Origin: Hyaloperonospora brassicae
Taxonomy: Eukaryota > Oomycota > Peronosporomycetes > Peronosporales > Peronosporaceae
Assembly (NCBI GenBank): GCA_947650285.1
Contig: CANTFL010001450.1
Coordinates: forward strand, 124,001-188,000
DNA length: 64,000 nucleotides
Direction of reading: 5' to 3'
Position numbers and translations under genes: made by a program
Part shown: positions 24,291-36,000 of the stretch, piece after piece
How positions within the stretch are numbered: position 1 is the first letter of the stretch
Layout of the letters: each line of letters starts with the position of its first letter
The notes under the pieces: model-generated
What the model saw: the letters and a program-made list of their open reading frames with translations, nothing else
Told to the model about the DNA's origin: nothing
The model's database searches: none

Positions 24291-24376
24291 GGTATCTTGC
24301 CCGAGTGGTCTAAGGGGGCGGACTTAAGATCCGCTAGACATACCAGTCTGCGTCGGTTCAAACCCCACAGATACCA
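24291..24376 (+). tRNA. tRNA-Leu(TAA) copy 42, C51 allele
   Basis: C51 allele; gcatattg spacer. Confidence 0.88.
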
Positions 24377-24758
24377 AACCACCACCAGTAGTCACCGGAC
24401 TATAGACACCGTGATATCATCACTTGTCGGCCGTCGGTACGATCAGTGCATATTGTTGCTGCACGTTGCAATCTTGTTGTACTGTCAAGAACGATCGCAC
24501 CATCGAATAGCTCGAGATCATCGGCCAGCAGCGTGGATCGAAGACGCTGCGCTTACTAAGTCAGGTCAAGTAGAATGTGATAAAAGTGGTCCGAAGTTTC
24601 GTTCGTCGAGTAGATGATGGTTTGACGCGAGTCAGGCAGACTGACAATGAAGATGAGCGTTGATGAAGTGTGAAGACGGGTCGGATCGATCGTGGATGTC
24701 ATTGTAGACGAAGTAAAAGCGTTTTTTTCGAGCGGGAGCGTGTGTGTCTGTTTGGCGT

Positions 24759-24844
24759 GGTATCTTGCCCGAGTGGTCTAAGGGGGCGGACTTAAGATCC
24801 GCTAGACATACCAGTCTGCGTCGGTTCAAACCCCACAGATACCA
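24759..24844 (+). tRNA. tRNA-Leu(TAA) copy 43, C51 allele
   Basis: C51 allele; isolated return of the aagccagg spacer. Confidence 0.88.
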
Positions 24845-25226
24845 AACCACCACCAGTAGTCACCGGACTATAGACACCGTGATATCATCACTTGTCGGCC
24901 GTCGGTACGATCAGTGCACATTGTTGCTGCACGTTGCAATCTTGTTGTACTGTCAAGAACGATCGCACCATCGAATAGCTCGAGATCATCGGCCAGCAGC
25001 GTGGATCGAAGACGCTGCGCTTACTAAGCCAGGTCAAGTAGAATGTGATAAAAGTGGTCCGAAGTTTCGTTCGTCGAGTAGATGATGGTTTGACGCGAGT
25101 CAGGCAGACTGACAATGAAGATGAGCGTTGATGAAGTGTGAAGACGGGTCGGATCGATCGTGGATGTCATTGTAGACGAAGTAAAAGCGTTTTTTTCGAG
25201 CGGGAGCGTGTGTGTCTGTTTGGCGT

Positions 25227-25312
25227 GGTATCTTGCCCGAGTGGTCTAAGGGGGCGGACTTAAGATCCGCTAGACATACCAGTCTGCGTCGGTTCAAACC
25301 CCACAGATACCA
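25227..25312 (+). tRNA. tRNA-Leu(TAA) copy 44, C51 allele
   Basis: C51 allele; gcacattg and aagtcagg spacer. Confidence 0.88.
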
Positions 25313-25694
25313 AACCACCACCAGTAGTCACCGGACTATAGACACCGTGATATCATCACTTGTCGGCCGTCGGTACGATCAGTGCACATTGTTGCTGCAC
25401 GTTGCAATCTTGTTGTACTGTCAAGAACGATCGCACCATCGAATAGCTCGAGATCATCGGCCAGCAGCGTGGATCGAAGACGCTGCGCTTACTAAGTCAG
25501 GTCAAGTAGAATGTGATAAAAGTGGTCCGAAGTTTCGTTCGTCGAGTAGATGATGGTTTGACGCGAGTCAGGCAGACTGACAATGAAGATGAGCGTTGAT
25601 GAAGTGTGAAGACGGGTCGGATCGATCGTGGATGTCATTGTAGACGAAGTAAAAGCGTTTTTTTCGAGCGGGAGCGTGTGTGTCTGTTTGGCGT

Positions 25695-25780
25695 GGTATC
25701 TTGCCCGAGTGGTCTAAGGGGGCGGACTTAAGATCCGCTAGACATACCAGTCTGCGTCGGTTCAAACCCCACAGATACCA
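25695..25780 (+). tRNA. tRNA-Leu(TAA) copy 45, C51 allele
   Basis: C51 allele; spacer as copy 44. Confidence 0.88.
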
Positions 25781-26162
25781 AACCACCACCAGTAGTCACC
25801 GGACTATAGACACCGTGATATCATCACTTGTCGGCCGTCGGTACGATCAGTGCACATTGTTGCTGCACGTTGCAATCTTGTTGTACTGTCAAGAACGATC
25901 GCACCATCGAATAGCTCGAGATCATCGGCCAGCAGCGTGGATCGAAGACGCTGCGCTTACTAAGTCAGGTCAAGTAGAATGTGATAAAAGTGGTCCGAAG
26001 TTTCGTTCGTCGAGTAGATGATGGTTTGACGCGAGTCAGGCAGACTGACAATGAAGATGAGCGTTGATGAAGTGTGAAGACGGGTCGGATCGATCGTGGA
26101 TGTCATTGTAGACGAAGTAAAAGCGTTTTTTTCGAGCGGGAGCGTGTGTGTCTGTTTGGCGT

Positions 26163-26248
26163 GGTATCTTGCCCGAGTGGTCTAAGGGGGCGGACTTAAG
26201 ATCCGCTAGACATACCAGTCTGCGTGGGTTCAAACCCCACAGATACCA
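26163..26248 (+). tRNA. tRNA-Leu(TAA) copy 46, canonical in C51-type spacer
   Basis: Single canonical tRNA inside the C51 region; the spacer keeps ctgacaatg. Confidence 0.95.
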
Positions 26249-26630
26249 AACCACCACCAGTAGTCACCGGACTATAGACACCGTGATATCATCACTTGTC
26301 GGCCGTCGGTACGATCAGTGCATATTGTTGCTGCACGTTGCAATCTTGTTGTACTGTCAAGAACGATCGCACCATCGAATAGCTCGAGATCATCGGCCAG
26401 CAGCGTGGATCGAAGACGCTGCGCTTACTAAGTCAGGTCAAGTAGAATGTGATAAAAGTGGTCCGAAGTTTCGTTCGTCGAGTAGATGATGGTTTGACGC
26501 GAGTCAGGCAGACTGACAATGAAGATGAGCGTTGATGAAGTGTGAAGACGGGTCGGATCGATCGTGGATGTCATTGTAGACGAAGTAAAAGCGTTTTTTT
26601 CGAGCGGGAGCGTGTGTGTCTGTTTGGCGT

Positions 26631-26716
26631 GGTATCTTGCCCGAGTGGTCTAAGGGGGCGGACTTAAGATCCGCTAGACATACCAGTCTGCGTCGGTTCA
26701 AACCCCACAGATACCA
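26631..26716 (+). tRNA. tRNA-Leu(TAA) copy 47, C51 allele
   Basis: C51 allele, with the spacer back to ctgaaaatg. Confidence 0.88.
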
Positions 26717-27098
26717 AACCACCACCAGTAGTCACCGGACTATAGACACCGTGATATCATCACTTGTCGGCCGTCGGTACGATCAGTGCATATTGTTGCT
26801 GCACGTTGCAATCTTGTTGTACTGTCAAGAACGATCGCACCATCGAATAGCTCGAGATCATCGGCCAGCAGCGTGGATCGAAGACGCTGCGCTTACTAAG
26901 TCAGGTCAAGTAGAATGTGATAAAAGTGGTCCGAAGTTTCGTTCGTCGAGTAGATGATGGTTTGACGCGAGTCAGGCAGACTGAAAATGAAGATGAGCGT
27001 TGATGAAGTGTGAAGACGGGTCGGATCGATCGTGGATGTCATTGTAGACGAAGTAAAAGCGTTTTTTTCGAGCGGGAGCGTGTGTGTCTGTTTGGCGT

Positions 27099-27184
27099 GG
27101 TATCTTGCCCGAGTGGTCTAAGGGGGCGGACTTAAGATCCGCTAGACATACCAGTCTGCGTCGGTTCAAACCCCACAGATACCA
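27099..27184 (+). tRNA. tRNA-Leu(TAA) copy 48, C51 allele
   Basis: Last C51 copy; cttgttggcc spacer. Confidence 0.88.
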
Positions 27185-27566
27185 AACCACCACCAGTAGT
27201 CACCGGACTATAGACACCGTGATATCATCACTTGTTGGCCGTCGGTACGATCAGTGCATATTGTTGCTGCACGTTGCAATCTTGTTGTACTGTCAAGAAC
27301 GATCGCACCATCGAATAGCTCGAGATCATCGGCCAGCAGCGTGGATCGAAGACGCTGCGCTTACTAAGTCAGGTCAAGTAGAATGTGATAAAAGTGGTCC
27401 GAAGTTTCGTTCGTCGAGTAGATGATGGTTTGACGCGAGTCAGGCAGACTGAAAATGAAGATGAGCGTTGATGAAGTGTGAAGACGGGTCGGATCGATCG
27501 TGGATGTCATTGTAGACGAAGTAAAAGCGTTTTTTTCGAGCGGGAGCGTGTGTGTCTGTTTGGCGT

Positions 27567-27652
27567 GGTATCTTGCCCGAGTGGTCTAAGGGGGCGGACT
27601 TAAGATCCGCTAGACATACCAGTCTGCGTGGGTTCAAACCCCACAGATACCA
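27567..27652 (+). tRNA. tRNA-Leu(TAA) copy 49, canonical
   Basis: Canonical tRNA; the following spacer ends in the aberrant G10 junction, so the next tRNA starts 499 bp on. Confidence 0.95.
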
Positions 27653-27990
27653 AACCACCACCAGTAGTCACCGGACTATAGACACCGTGATATCATCACT
27701 TGTTGGCCGTCGGTACGATCAGTGCATATTGTTGCTGCACGTTGCAATCTTGTTGTACTGTCAAGAACGATCGCACCATCGAATAGCTCGAGATCATCGG
27801 CCAGCAGCGTGGATCGAAGACGCTGCGCTTACTAAGTCAGGTCAAGTAGAATGTGATAAAAGTGGTCCGAAGTTTCGTTCGTCGAGTAGATGATGGTTTG
27901 ACGTGAGTCAGGCAGACTGAAAATGAAGATGAGCGTTGATGAAGTGTGAAGATGGGTCGGATCGATCGTGGATGTCATTGTAGACGAAGT

Positions 27991-28020
27991 AAAAGGTTTG
28001 GGGGGGGGGTGTAGACGAAG
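27991..28020 (+). other. Aberrant array junction with G10 run
   Basis: Unit 49 is interrupted after gacgaagtaaaagg by gttt, a run of ten G (28000-28009) and T. Then gtagacgaagtaaa is repeated and the G58-type leader of copy 50 follows. The short duplication across the join points to a repaired break or to an assembly seam. Confidence 0.75.
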
Positions 28021-28065
28021 TAAACGCGTTTTTTTCGAGCGAAAGCGTGTGTGTCTGTTTGGCGT

Positions 28066-28151
28066 GGTATCTTGCCCGAGTGGTCTAAGGGGGCGGACTT
28101 AAGATCCGCTAGACATACCAGTCTGCGTGGGTTTAGACCCCACAGATACCA
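28066..28151 (+). tRNA. tRNA-Leu(TAA) copy 50, decayed terminal copy
   Basis: T loop TTTAGAC: C56 is T and A58 is G. C56 normally pairs with G19 and is essential to the B box, so this copy is probably silent. Its leader (cgaaagcg) and trailer (accactag) belong to the G58 family of the left end. The unit homology stops near 28258. Confidence 0.75.
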
Positions 28152-28258
28152 AACCACCACTAGTCACTGGACTATAGACACCGTGATACGATCACTTTCT
28201 GGATGCCGACAGGATCAGTGCACATTGTTGCTGCGCGTTGCAATATTGTTGGATTGGC

Positions 28259-28880
28259 AGGATCGAATGAACATTGAATTGAAAATATGGGTCACCAGCA
28301 GCTTATGCGGATGAGAATGCCCTTGGCAAGCGAGGGTAAGCTTAGTGTGCGAGAAGATGGCTGGTCTTAAGAAAAATTGAAAAATGGTGACAGGATAGCT
28401 CTTCGTTCTTCATAGAGTGCATGTACCTTTTTCACTTGTAGATCGGAATATACAAGTTACTTTTGTTCATTTTGTAAAAAAAATGTTATTATCTGCTTAT
28501 CCGGCGTTGTAGATCCGATGCGTCCCCTGCTGCATTTGTCGGTATTTTAATTGATCTGTGTGCGGCCTTATATAGAAATATCGTAATATTGGTGAGTGTA
28601 CGATACGTCTGTAATAAGGGAACTATTCTCGAATGATGGGTGATAGACACATGTAATGATAAAATATGGAAATTTCCTTTCGGCCATCACCTTCTTGCTA
28701 ATTGCTCCTCAGTCCCAAATTTACATATGATTGGTCAAAATGTTTTGGACTCTTTTTTTGCAGCAAAATTGGGACATAGATAATTAGAAGACATTTATTT
28801 TAATATTTTAAAAAGTACAATGAACAGACTTGCACAACCTTCGGAGATTTACTCTGCATCCCAGAAGTAATCAAGAGTCG
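28259..28880. other. AT-rich stretch without gene
   Basis: Unique sequence right of the array. The first T5 run, downstream of copy 50, is near 28427. No coding frame or known repeat is seen. Confidence 0.6.
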
Positions 28881-28928
28881 ACAAAATGCGCATGCACAGC
28901 AGGAAGGTAATGCTGCTGCAATCAGACG

Positions 28929-29030
28929 GCAACAGAAAAGACGGTGACGTCAAAGCGATTAATATCGACTGCTCCAAATCGGCAAGAGAAAAGAAGGATG
29001 CGTCAAAGCTATTGATCTTGACTGCTTCCG
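28929..29030. repeat. Imperfect 52-bp tandem duplication
   Basis: The segments starting near 28929 and 28981 both contain agaaaaga, then gcaaag-like text, then a tnttgatnttgactgct-type end, so a block of about 52 bp is present twice with divergence. Confidence 0.55.
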
Positions 29031-29240
29031 ACCACATCTCTCGTCCATTAGTACAGAGCCTCGACAGCGTACCTCGTCCATCATAAGAACTGGATGCTTG
29101 TTGAAGGCAAGTGTACGACGACTAGAAACTGAATATTGAGAGGTAAAAATGCCAATTGAGATCACATTTTTGAACCCTTCACTTAAAAGGCTGCCCATTC
29201 GTAAGGAAGCCTTTTGACATAACCAAAACGGCATCCATTC

Positions 29241-29851
29241 TTGTCCTTTACGCGCGCTGGTGAGAAGCATTGCCATATTATAGTTTTACTACGGCAGAAC
29301 AGCGATACCACGGTCACGGCTAGATACATTTACAACCTACGCGATTTCGACCGTAAAAGGACGATGGATAACCGCTATCTTTTCATAGATATCGCAGATT
29401 CTTTACCTCTTTGCAGCTACCTCGCTCTGGCGAATGCACATCAGCGTATTGCTCACTTGCTAATTATCTCACCATATGAAAAGGAAACATGCAACAAGCA
29501 CATTACTCAATCGCTATGGCATATTGATGCGACCTATAAGACCAACATATATGGAATACCCTTTCCGTCGGATCGTTGTAGTAATGGCAACAAGATGCAC
29601 CTTTACTGTTGCATACTGTTTTATGCGAAATGAAATGTGGTGGACTACTTTTGGGCATCACGAAATTTACGAGAAATTTCGAAAATTATCATATACAAAC
29701 TGAGCTCAATTTTGTCACCAATCGAGTGATTGCGCTGACTAAAGCTCTCACGCAGGGGTTTTATAACGCATCTTACGTGTTCTGCCGTTGGGGTATCAGC
29801 AATAACATTTTCGCCAAACAGAAAAGTTATTTTAACACTTGGTGCCTATGA
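29241..29851 (+). pseudogene. MULE-type transposase relic
   Basis: Three consecutive plus-strand frames together read as the catalytic core of a Mutator-like transposase. Frame one ends in 'WHIDATYKTNIYGIPF', matching the family's first catalytic aspartate block. Frame two carries 'IVVVMATRCTFTVAYCF'. Frame three carries 'FVTNRVIALTKAL' and 'FCRWGISNNIFAKQKSYF'. Two frameshifts separate the parts, and the second catalytic aspartate of the usual TDR motif is asparagine here. The element is dead. Terminal inverted repeats were not identified. A frame at 30508-30708 may be part of its C-terminal region, but this is weak. Confidence 0.7.
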
Positions 29852-31930
29852 AGATTTCGTTTAAGGTTAGAATGGGCTTGTTGATGCCTAAACCATAGTG
29901 TATTATGAGTTAAAACTTGCATGAATTCATTTTGAATTTCTTATCTTCTCGATGCGCTACCTCATTTTAGCTTGGCTTGGGTACACGCAAAAGTTGCAAT
30001 TGGTTTCTTACGAAAAAATGCCATTTTAGCCATGCAAGTACAACGTCGCGTGTAGGAACTGCTCATGGCTCCTAAAATATTAGATATATGTGTCAACCGA
30101 TACGGTGGTAAAGATTTGAAATCTTGGCTTCGTTCTGATAATTAGTTTGGCTGACGAGTAATTTATTGCATTTGATCTATTATCAGTGGGCTCAGCCATT
30201 CACCTTGCTTGTGAAAGTCAGCTGTAATTATGAAGCAAAATGAAAGGCAGTATGCCATTGCCCATGTGCACTTTGAACCAATGTTTTTGTAAGTGATGGG
30301 TAAGATATATGTTGCAGGTCTGAAGGCAGTGTATACGCAGTATCGAAAGAGGTTTATCGAATAGGGAATTGTCGAGGTTTGTATGCTGCAATTTACGTGC
30401 CATTGAATATGACTGGCTGCGCATGACGATTTTAATATTGCTGTAGTTTACAATGGGCTATTCATGTGCATAAAAATTTCTTCGCCGAGTGATACCACTG
30501 TCGGTCAGTGATTGTTGATCAACATTGGTGGCAAATACAGTCAACACATATGCATGTTGAGGATCTGCAAGTTAGAATTCATATGGGGTTAGAGAGGACT
30601 GCAGCCAAATACGACAATTATCTAAAATATCGCAAGCGCGTGCTGCTTGAACATGTGTTTGCCGTCCCAGAGGTCGCTTTTTGCAAATTTAAAAATCCTG
30701 ACTCGTAGTCGACTAACGGGGTCAACACAGCGACTTACATCACATTTCGAGCATGTTGCCGCTGGGTTGGAAGTGTGATGGAGCGGTGCTAACAAGTTCC
30801 TTGTGATCTCGACTCTCCACTGGCGCCCGGACGACCAACTAGCGGATGGGGTCCCCGATTCCGTGCTCTGTGTCTTCTTGCTCACCTTGTGTACCCTTCG
30901 GTTGGGTGGTTTGCGCTTTTCGTGATTAACTTGAGTTGAAGCTGAACTTGACGGTTTGGGGGAAAGGGATTGATCGGGCAGAGATTTGGTACCCGGTCAA
31001 ACGTGAGGTAAATCGAGTTGAAATTCTTCATTCGACTGCAAGTACACCTGGGCGCTATCCCAGTGTCGCCTGTATCCAAAGGTGATGCTAGATCCGCGCG
31101 CCTTCTGACAACTTGAGCCGTCTCGCGATCTTGAATCTGAACCGTTAGGTTCCCTGCGTCCGATCGCAGATAGGGGTAGAGGTGAGAACTGATGTTCCGC
31201 CTGGCCAAACAATTCAAAGGCGAACTTTGTATATTTTAAGATTAGGTGATGCGAAGGGTATGTTATGGACATGCATAGGGAGAAGCGTGTCTATAATATG
31301 CTCCGAGTAGTACGGTAAGATATGATACCAGTACGTAAATTTCGGAAGCACGATGTAGCTCCAGTGTAATTTGTGGCAGCCATATCCCAGAGGTCACCGT
31401 TCGATACCCGGCAGTGAAAAATAAACCTTAGGGTCCTGGTGTTTGGGGTTCACCAGCACTGTCCTGCCAGACAGAGGCGTCCCTCATTTTGTGCTCAGTG
31501 GAAAGGATATCCACATCAGAGAAACCGTTATATGGGATCGGAACGTGAGAAAGGAACGCCATGATTGATGGGGCAGTTGGAATGAAGAAGTGTGTCAGAA
31601 AGATGAGCAGCAACGGTAGGAACGAGTTGCGCTCATAGGATAATGCATTTTTGGTTTTGCTGCTTCGACCAACATGTGTTCTTCACTTCGACGCTCCGCT
31701 ACCTTTGAACAGTATCGACACATGCCGCTCTTTATTCAACGGGAGGCCAAGTTCTTTACCCGAAAGAAGTCAACGCGTGTCTTTCGTACAAAGTTCAATT
31801 CTGTTTAATGTCAACAAACCAAATCCAAAACATATGACTATGCCTATCTGTTCGCTAGATCACTGTTGTGTATCGCCTGCCTATGTAATTCAACTCATGC
31901 ATCGTGTGGTCCACATCAGATACTCAGGTG

Positions 31931-32005
31931 GCGGATCGCCCCATAGTGGATCGCTCCGTGGTGGATCTCTCGGGAGTGGATCGGTTGAGTAGTGGATCGT
32001 GGTAT
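31931..32005 (+). repeat. 15-bp minisatellite, five degenerate units
   Basis: The octamer G(T/C)GGATC(G/T) recurs at 31931, 31946, 31961, 31976 and 31992, spacing 15, 15, 15 and 16 bp. The rest of each unit is divergent. Confidence 0.7.
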
Positions 32006-33000
32006 GCGGTCTACACCAATTATTTGTCCACGCGATTATGTGTCCACAAAATCAAGCATTACACACCCATTGTGGATCGTGATCAATCATTCAAGTCTCT
32101 GATCGGGCATCCACCGTCGTATTGCACTTACCTTTAGGACCTCGCATGTTTCATGATCTTGACGATCCACTCCTCCTGCTTGCTTCCATATTCACCGATT
32201 TCCCATTGTCGTTATCGATCTAGTCTTCCAGTTGATGTTCACCCCTTGAGCAATCCGGTCCTTGTAAATTGGTGATCCAAGCCCTTGATCGCGGATCGTG
32301 ATCGGTTAGTCATCGTTTCTTGGCTATACTCCTTCTTGACCGTTGGTTAGATTTGACCGCATAATTTACACAGTCGTTTTCTGTCATTCAGTCGTATGAT
32401 CTCTTCATTTGTGACAAGGGGACTATCTCTTAGCGCAATCCACCAATCAGTTAGGTATTGCACTTAATGCGGTAGGCACGATCCACAATTTCCTTTATTA
32501 TTCTTCTGCGCTTCTCCACAGAAGCTCCTGTGCGAAGCCGGCATTGTAGGAATTACCAGCAAACAGGTCCTAATGCCCGAACCTGTCATAGTCAAGCACA
32601 AGAAACAGCGACTTCGACACCAACAGCACCACCATCAGTAATTACAGCACCTAGCAGCAACAACAGTAGATTCGAAAGCACTAGATTATAAGCTTTATAG
32701 ATGTTGAACAGCAACACGATCTACGTAGTAAAGTAATCACATTTTCCAAAATTGAAATATGTGGCTGTATACAGCCTTATTATTAATTGACAAGGGTTTG
32801 TTTTGTTTGCCAGCAACACAATTTGGCTCACAAGATATAATTATAAAGCAGCGGCATTTGAGCTACGTTTGCTGCTTCACCTTCGCCTTCTTCTTTTATG
32901 CGTGGCAATGCACCTTGTTCATTTCTCATGAAAGAAAAAGTACATGTACCATCAGCGTTTTGTCCAGCAAAATACCCACATAGAAACTTGAAACCTTCAC

Positions 33001-33042
33001 TGGGTCATCCGTCTCCTGCAATGGGTTATCTGTCTCCTGCAC
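33001..33042 (+). repeat. Tandem 21-bp duplication
   Basis: tgggtcatccgtctcctgca is followed directly by a second copy differing at two positions. Confidence 0.7.
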
Positions 33043-36000
33043 TGTAGTGAACGAACGCGCAACCGATCCAGCCGAGTTTATGGAGAACATGATAAGCGTT
33101 CAATGGTCCGTATGGCCCTGTTTAATTTCGACTAAAATATGCAATAGCTACCAGGACACACTTTTAGTGGCTTCTCGTCAATGTTTTGTTGCAGCAGTAA
33201 CCTCCAATTCTTTACATGAGATTTACCTGCAAAATGCGAGCTATGCTATTCACAAGAATCCTCGCGGATACCAGCAGCCAATGGAACTCACCGGTGACGA
33301 TGAGCTCACACTCTTCCAAAGCAGTAAACACCACACAAAATCGAATAGATTGGTCACCGGTATCACAGGCTTGCAGAACGTTCTAGCAGCAGCAAAATTG
33401 CGACAACAGCTTGACACCACATCGATCGACTTGATTACAAGAAGCGCAAATATATCTTTGTGAAGGATAAAGATTATGGTGATTTTATAAAGATGTTCCA
33501 ATTTGCACTTTGACCAATAAGATTTGGGAATGAGGGGCAATTAGAAAGTAGGTGATGGATAAGTAGCGGTTACTTAGATAATATGATAACTTCTGTTGCA
33601 ATCATGCCGTTTCTATCTCTCTCTCTCTAATATCGATACATGTAATATAATGTAGTATAAACTTATATATTAACGTTAAATGGTTGAAAGAGGTAAAATT
33701 AACAAATGAGCCTTTTAATGGATCTTAAAATTTGTTGAAGGATAGTTCTTTACCTGGTTGTTTCGTGACTGAATCTCGATAGCGACGTACAGGAGCAGAT
33801 ATTTGGAAGATTGTATTGCTTTAGGCGAATCATAGATGCAGCAGAAGTCTACACACATAATGGTAATGCCTCTTCATACTCGTTTCCTCATCGATTGATA
33901 ATCGATCACTGTCAATGCGTCCATTTTTACCACAAACTCTCACGTAGATCACGTCATGATATCTTTCAGCGGCATTAAATCAATTTACGCCATGAATTGT
34001 TGTGCTTATACATATTGTCTTTGCACCATAAAACGTTCCAAAAACTGTAGTGGCTCAACACAGCAAATGATTTCTCGAGGCTCGAGGTATCAGATACCTG
34101 CTAGTGTATATAGTAGTTTGATAAAAACTGCACGAATACAGTACCAACGCACCAAAAAATAATATCGCCGACTTCAGAAGAAGAGTAAAGCATTTACTTC
34201 AGAATTAATCAAATTTACTTCGATCTTCACCAATCAATATTATTTGGTAGTATGTACGAGCTCAACAACTTACAAGCCGCACAACTCGTGTGACAATATT
34301 GAAGGGTGGTAGCCAACGATCCCGGTCTTTTTACAGGTCACGGAACGTATTGTATGTCAAAGGTATAGTGTTGCCATGTCGTGAGACAAGGCAGACCGAA
34401 TTTTTTCTAGAAATTCTCATCGTCCTTATTTACTTGATCGAACAGCTCGTAAGTCGACAAGACCATTGCGGTAACGCCTTTTAGGTCACAAGCTTGTTAT
34501 TTAACAAGGCTCAATGATGTTGTCTATCAAGTCACCGCCTTGTCGATCGAAAAGAGTCAAAGATTGATGGTAGTGATAGCCCATATCGCGCGGACTGACA
34601 TTCTTGAAGATACCTGTCAAAACCTCCACAAGCTATGCCTCTCGATATTCGACGGCAGGCATAGCATATCCCACGAAGTTTTGTACCGTAAAGTTATTGC
34701 GTGCCTTCTTCTTAAAAAGATTCTGCTTTGTATCGATCTGTATCTAAATCTGTACTCTAGGACACGAGGGTGGATCTTTTTCTTTTGCTCGAAACTCGTT
34801 ATACATTCAACTTATATTGATTGACGATTTTCACGCACTCGCCCTGTTTAACTAGTCGAGTTTATTTGATGGATTTGACTAGTCAATTTTGTTTGACTTG
34901 TTGAGTCATACTTTCGACTCGTCGTTTTAATATTGGCTCGATGGGTTCACCCGTAAAAGCGAGATGATTTCTGGATGATTGTAATATATCGCGCAATTAT
35001 TTGTAAGGAGCTAATGAGCTGTCTGCGGCGTAGATTGATTAGTTTGTACCTGGTGTGGCATGATGAAATCGACAATCCTGCTATATTTTCACACTATGTC
35101 AATCAGGCCCAATTGCGAGGATAGCTCGCTCGGGGACTTTACCGGACAATTCGTTGAAAAGCTAACTTGGGCTTTAAGTCAGACATTATAATCGGCTCGT
35201 GTTTATCTTTAAAGAACTATTTGGTAGACGATACTTGCGCGCCTTTTTTTTCTTCTGCACCAACTATATAAATGACACCGCAATCTTTTCGTCAACCTTA
35301 CAGCCTACTTGGGACCAGCAGAAAATGTGCGATTGCTACTCTAGTATCTGACCAACTATTTAGCTCGCCGAGATGCATTCTTGACACATTTAGTCGTGTC
35401 ATTGGACTAACGAGGTAGATCGACTTGTCTAGACGTACCTATATACACGAAAAGATGTATAACCATTGTACCTATACTGAGCGTAGTAGTATTAAATAAG
35501 AGGCTGTCAACGATATTCACCGATAAAGATCAAATAAATTTTCATTCATGATAAACAATGGTGATTGAACTGATGCTGTTTCGATTGTGCACAAATAAGA
35601 ACATGCATGGGGGCTTACAAATGGATACATTTGTCTTTCGAAACGAATGCTTCATTCCAAAGTTACTGTTTACATTTTTTAGGGTATCAGTCATTTTAAT
35701 CATGATCTTCTTTCGATGATCGCTGAATCTATCATCAGAAGGGCGTTGACAAAAGATTCATTTGACATAAAATTCGAACATTGCCTAATATTTACACTGC
35801 GCCAACGCAGTCAGAGCAATCAACCGTTTATAATGCAGAAATTCTTATCTTTAGTATTTCGTACATCATATTTGATCAAGTCGCACAGATGAAGTGTTTT
35901 AGAGTCAACCATTGCTAGTAAGACTGTACCATTTACGGCAATGAGAGTGGAAAATTTCCCTGTTTTATAGCTAGGACGCTCATCGTCTTATATGAATCTG

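Larger units (their letters stand above)
5066..28258 (+). repeat. Tandem array of 50 tRNA-Leu(TAA) units, 465-469 bp each
   Basis: Fifty head-to-tail units, each with one 86-nt tRNA gene on the plus strand. Start-to-start spacing is 465 bp for copies 3-14, 466-469 bp elsewhere, and 499 bp at the last junction. Unit layout: T6/T7 run, about 30 bp, tRNA, about 345 bp of spacer. The spacer has no TTTT, and it contains a 7-bp stem GCAGCGT/ACGCTGC with a 9-nt loop (for example within 6770-6795). Three tRNA alleles occur in blocks: canonical in copies 1-2, 18-30, 39, 40, 46 and 49; G58 in copies 3-17; C51 in copies 31-38, 41-45, 47 and 48. Copy 50 is further decayed. Many short reading frames cross the unit on both strands, but they only translate the tRNA and spacer. 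Confidence 0.97.

Noticed and set aside
5066..28258. CRISPR-like regular repeat
   Set aside because: Units are about 468 bp, near identical throughout, and contain a tRNA; there are no short repeats with unique spacers.
5037..28314. Dozens of repeated 73- to 137-codon frames on both strands of the array
   Set aside because: They translate the tRNA gene and spacer; frames shift with single-base indels between units and do not show coding constraint.
33047..33463. 138-codon plus-strand frame
   Set aside because: No domain or repeat recognised, AT-rich surroundings, and a similar-sized frame on the opposite strand; chance cannot be excluded.
34800..35520. Possible Copia-type LTR with a TATA box near 35263
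   Set aside because: No paired copy, no primer site or polypurine tract, and no coding remnants nearby.
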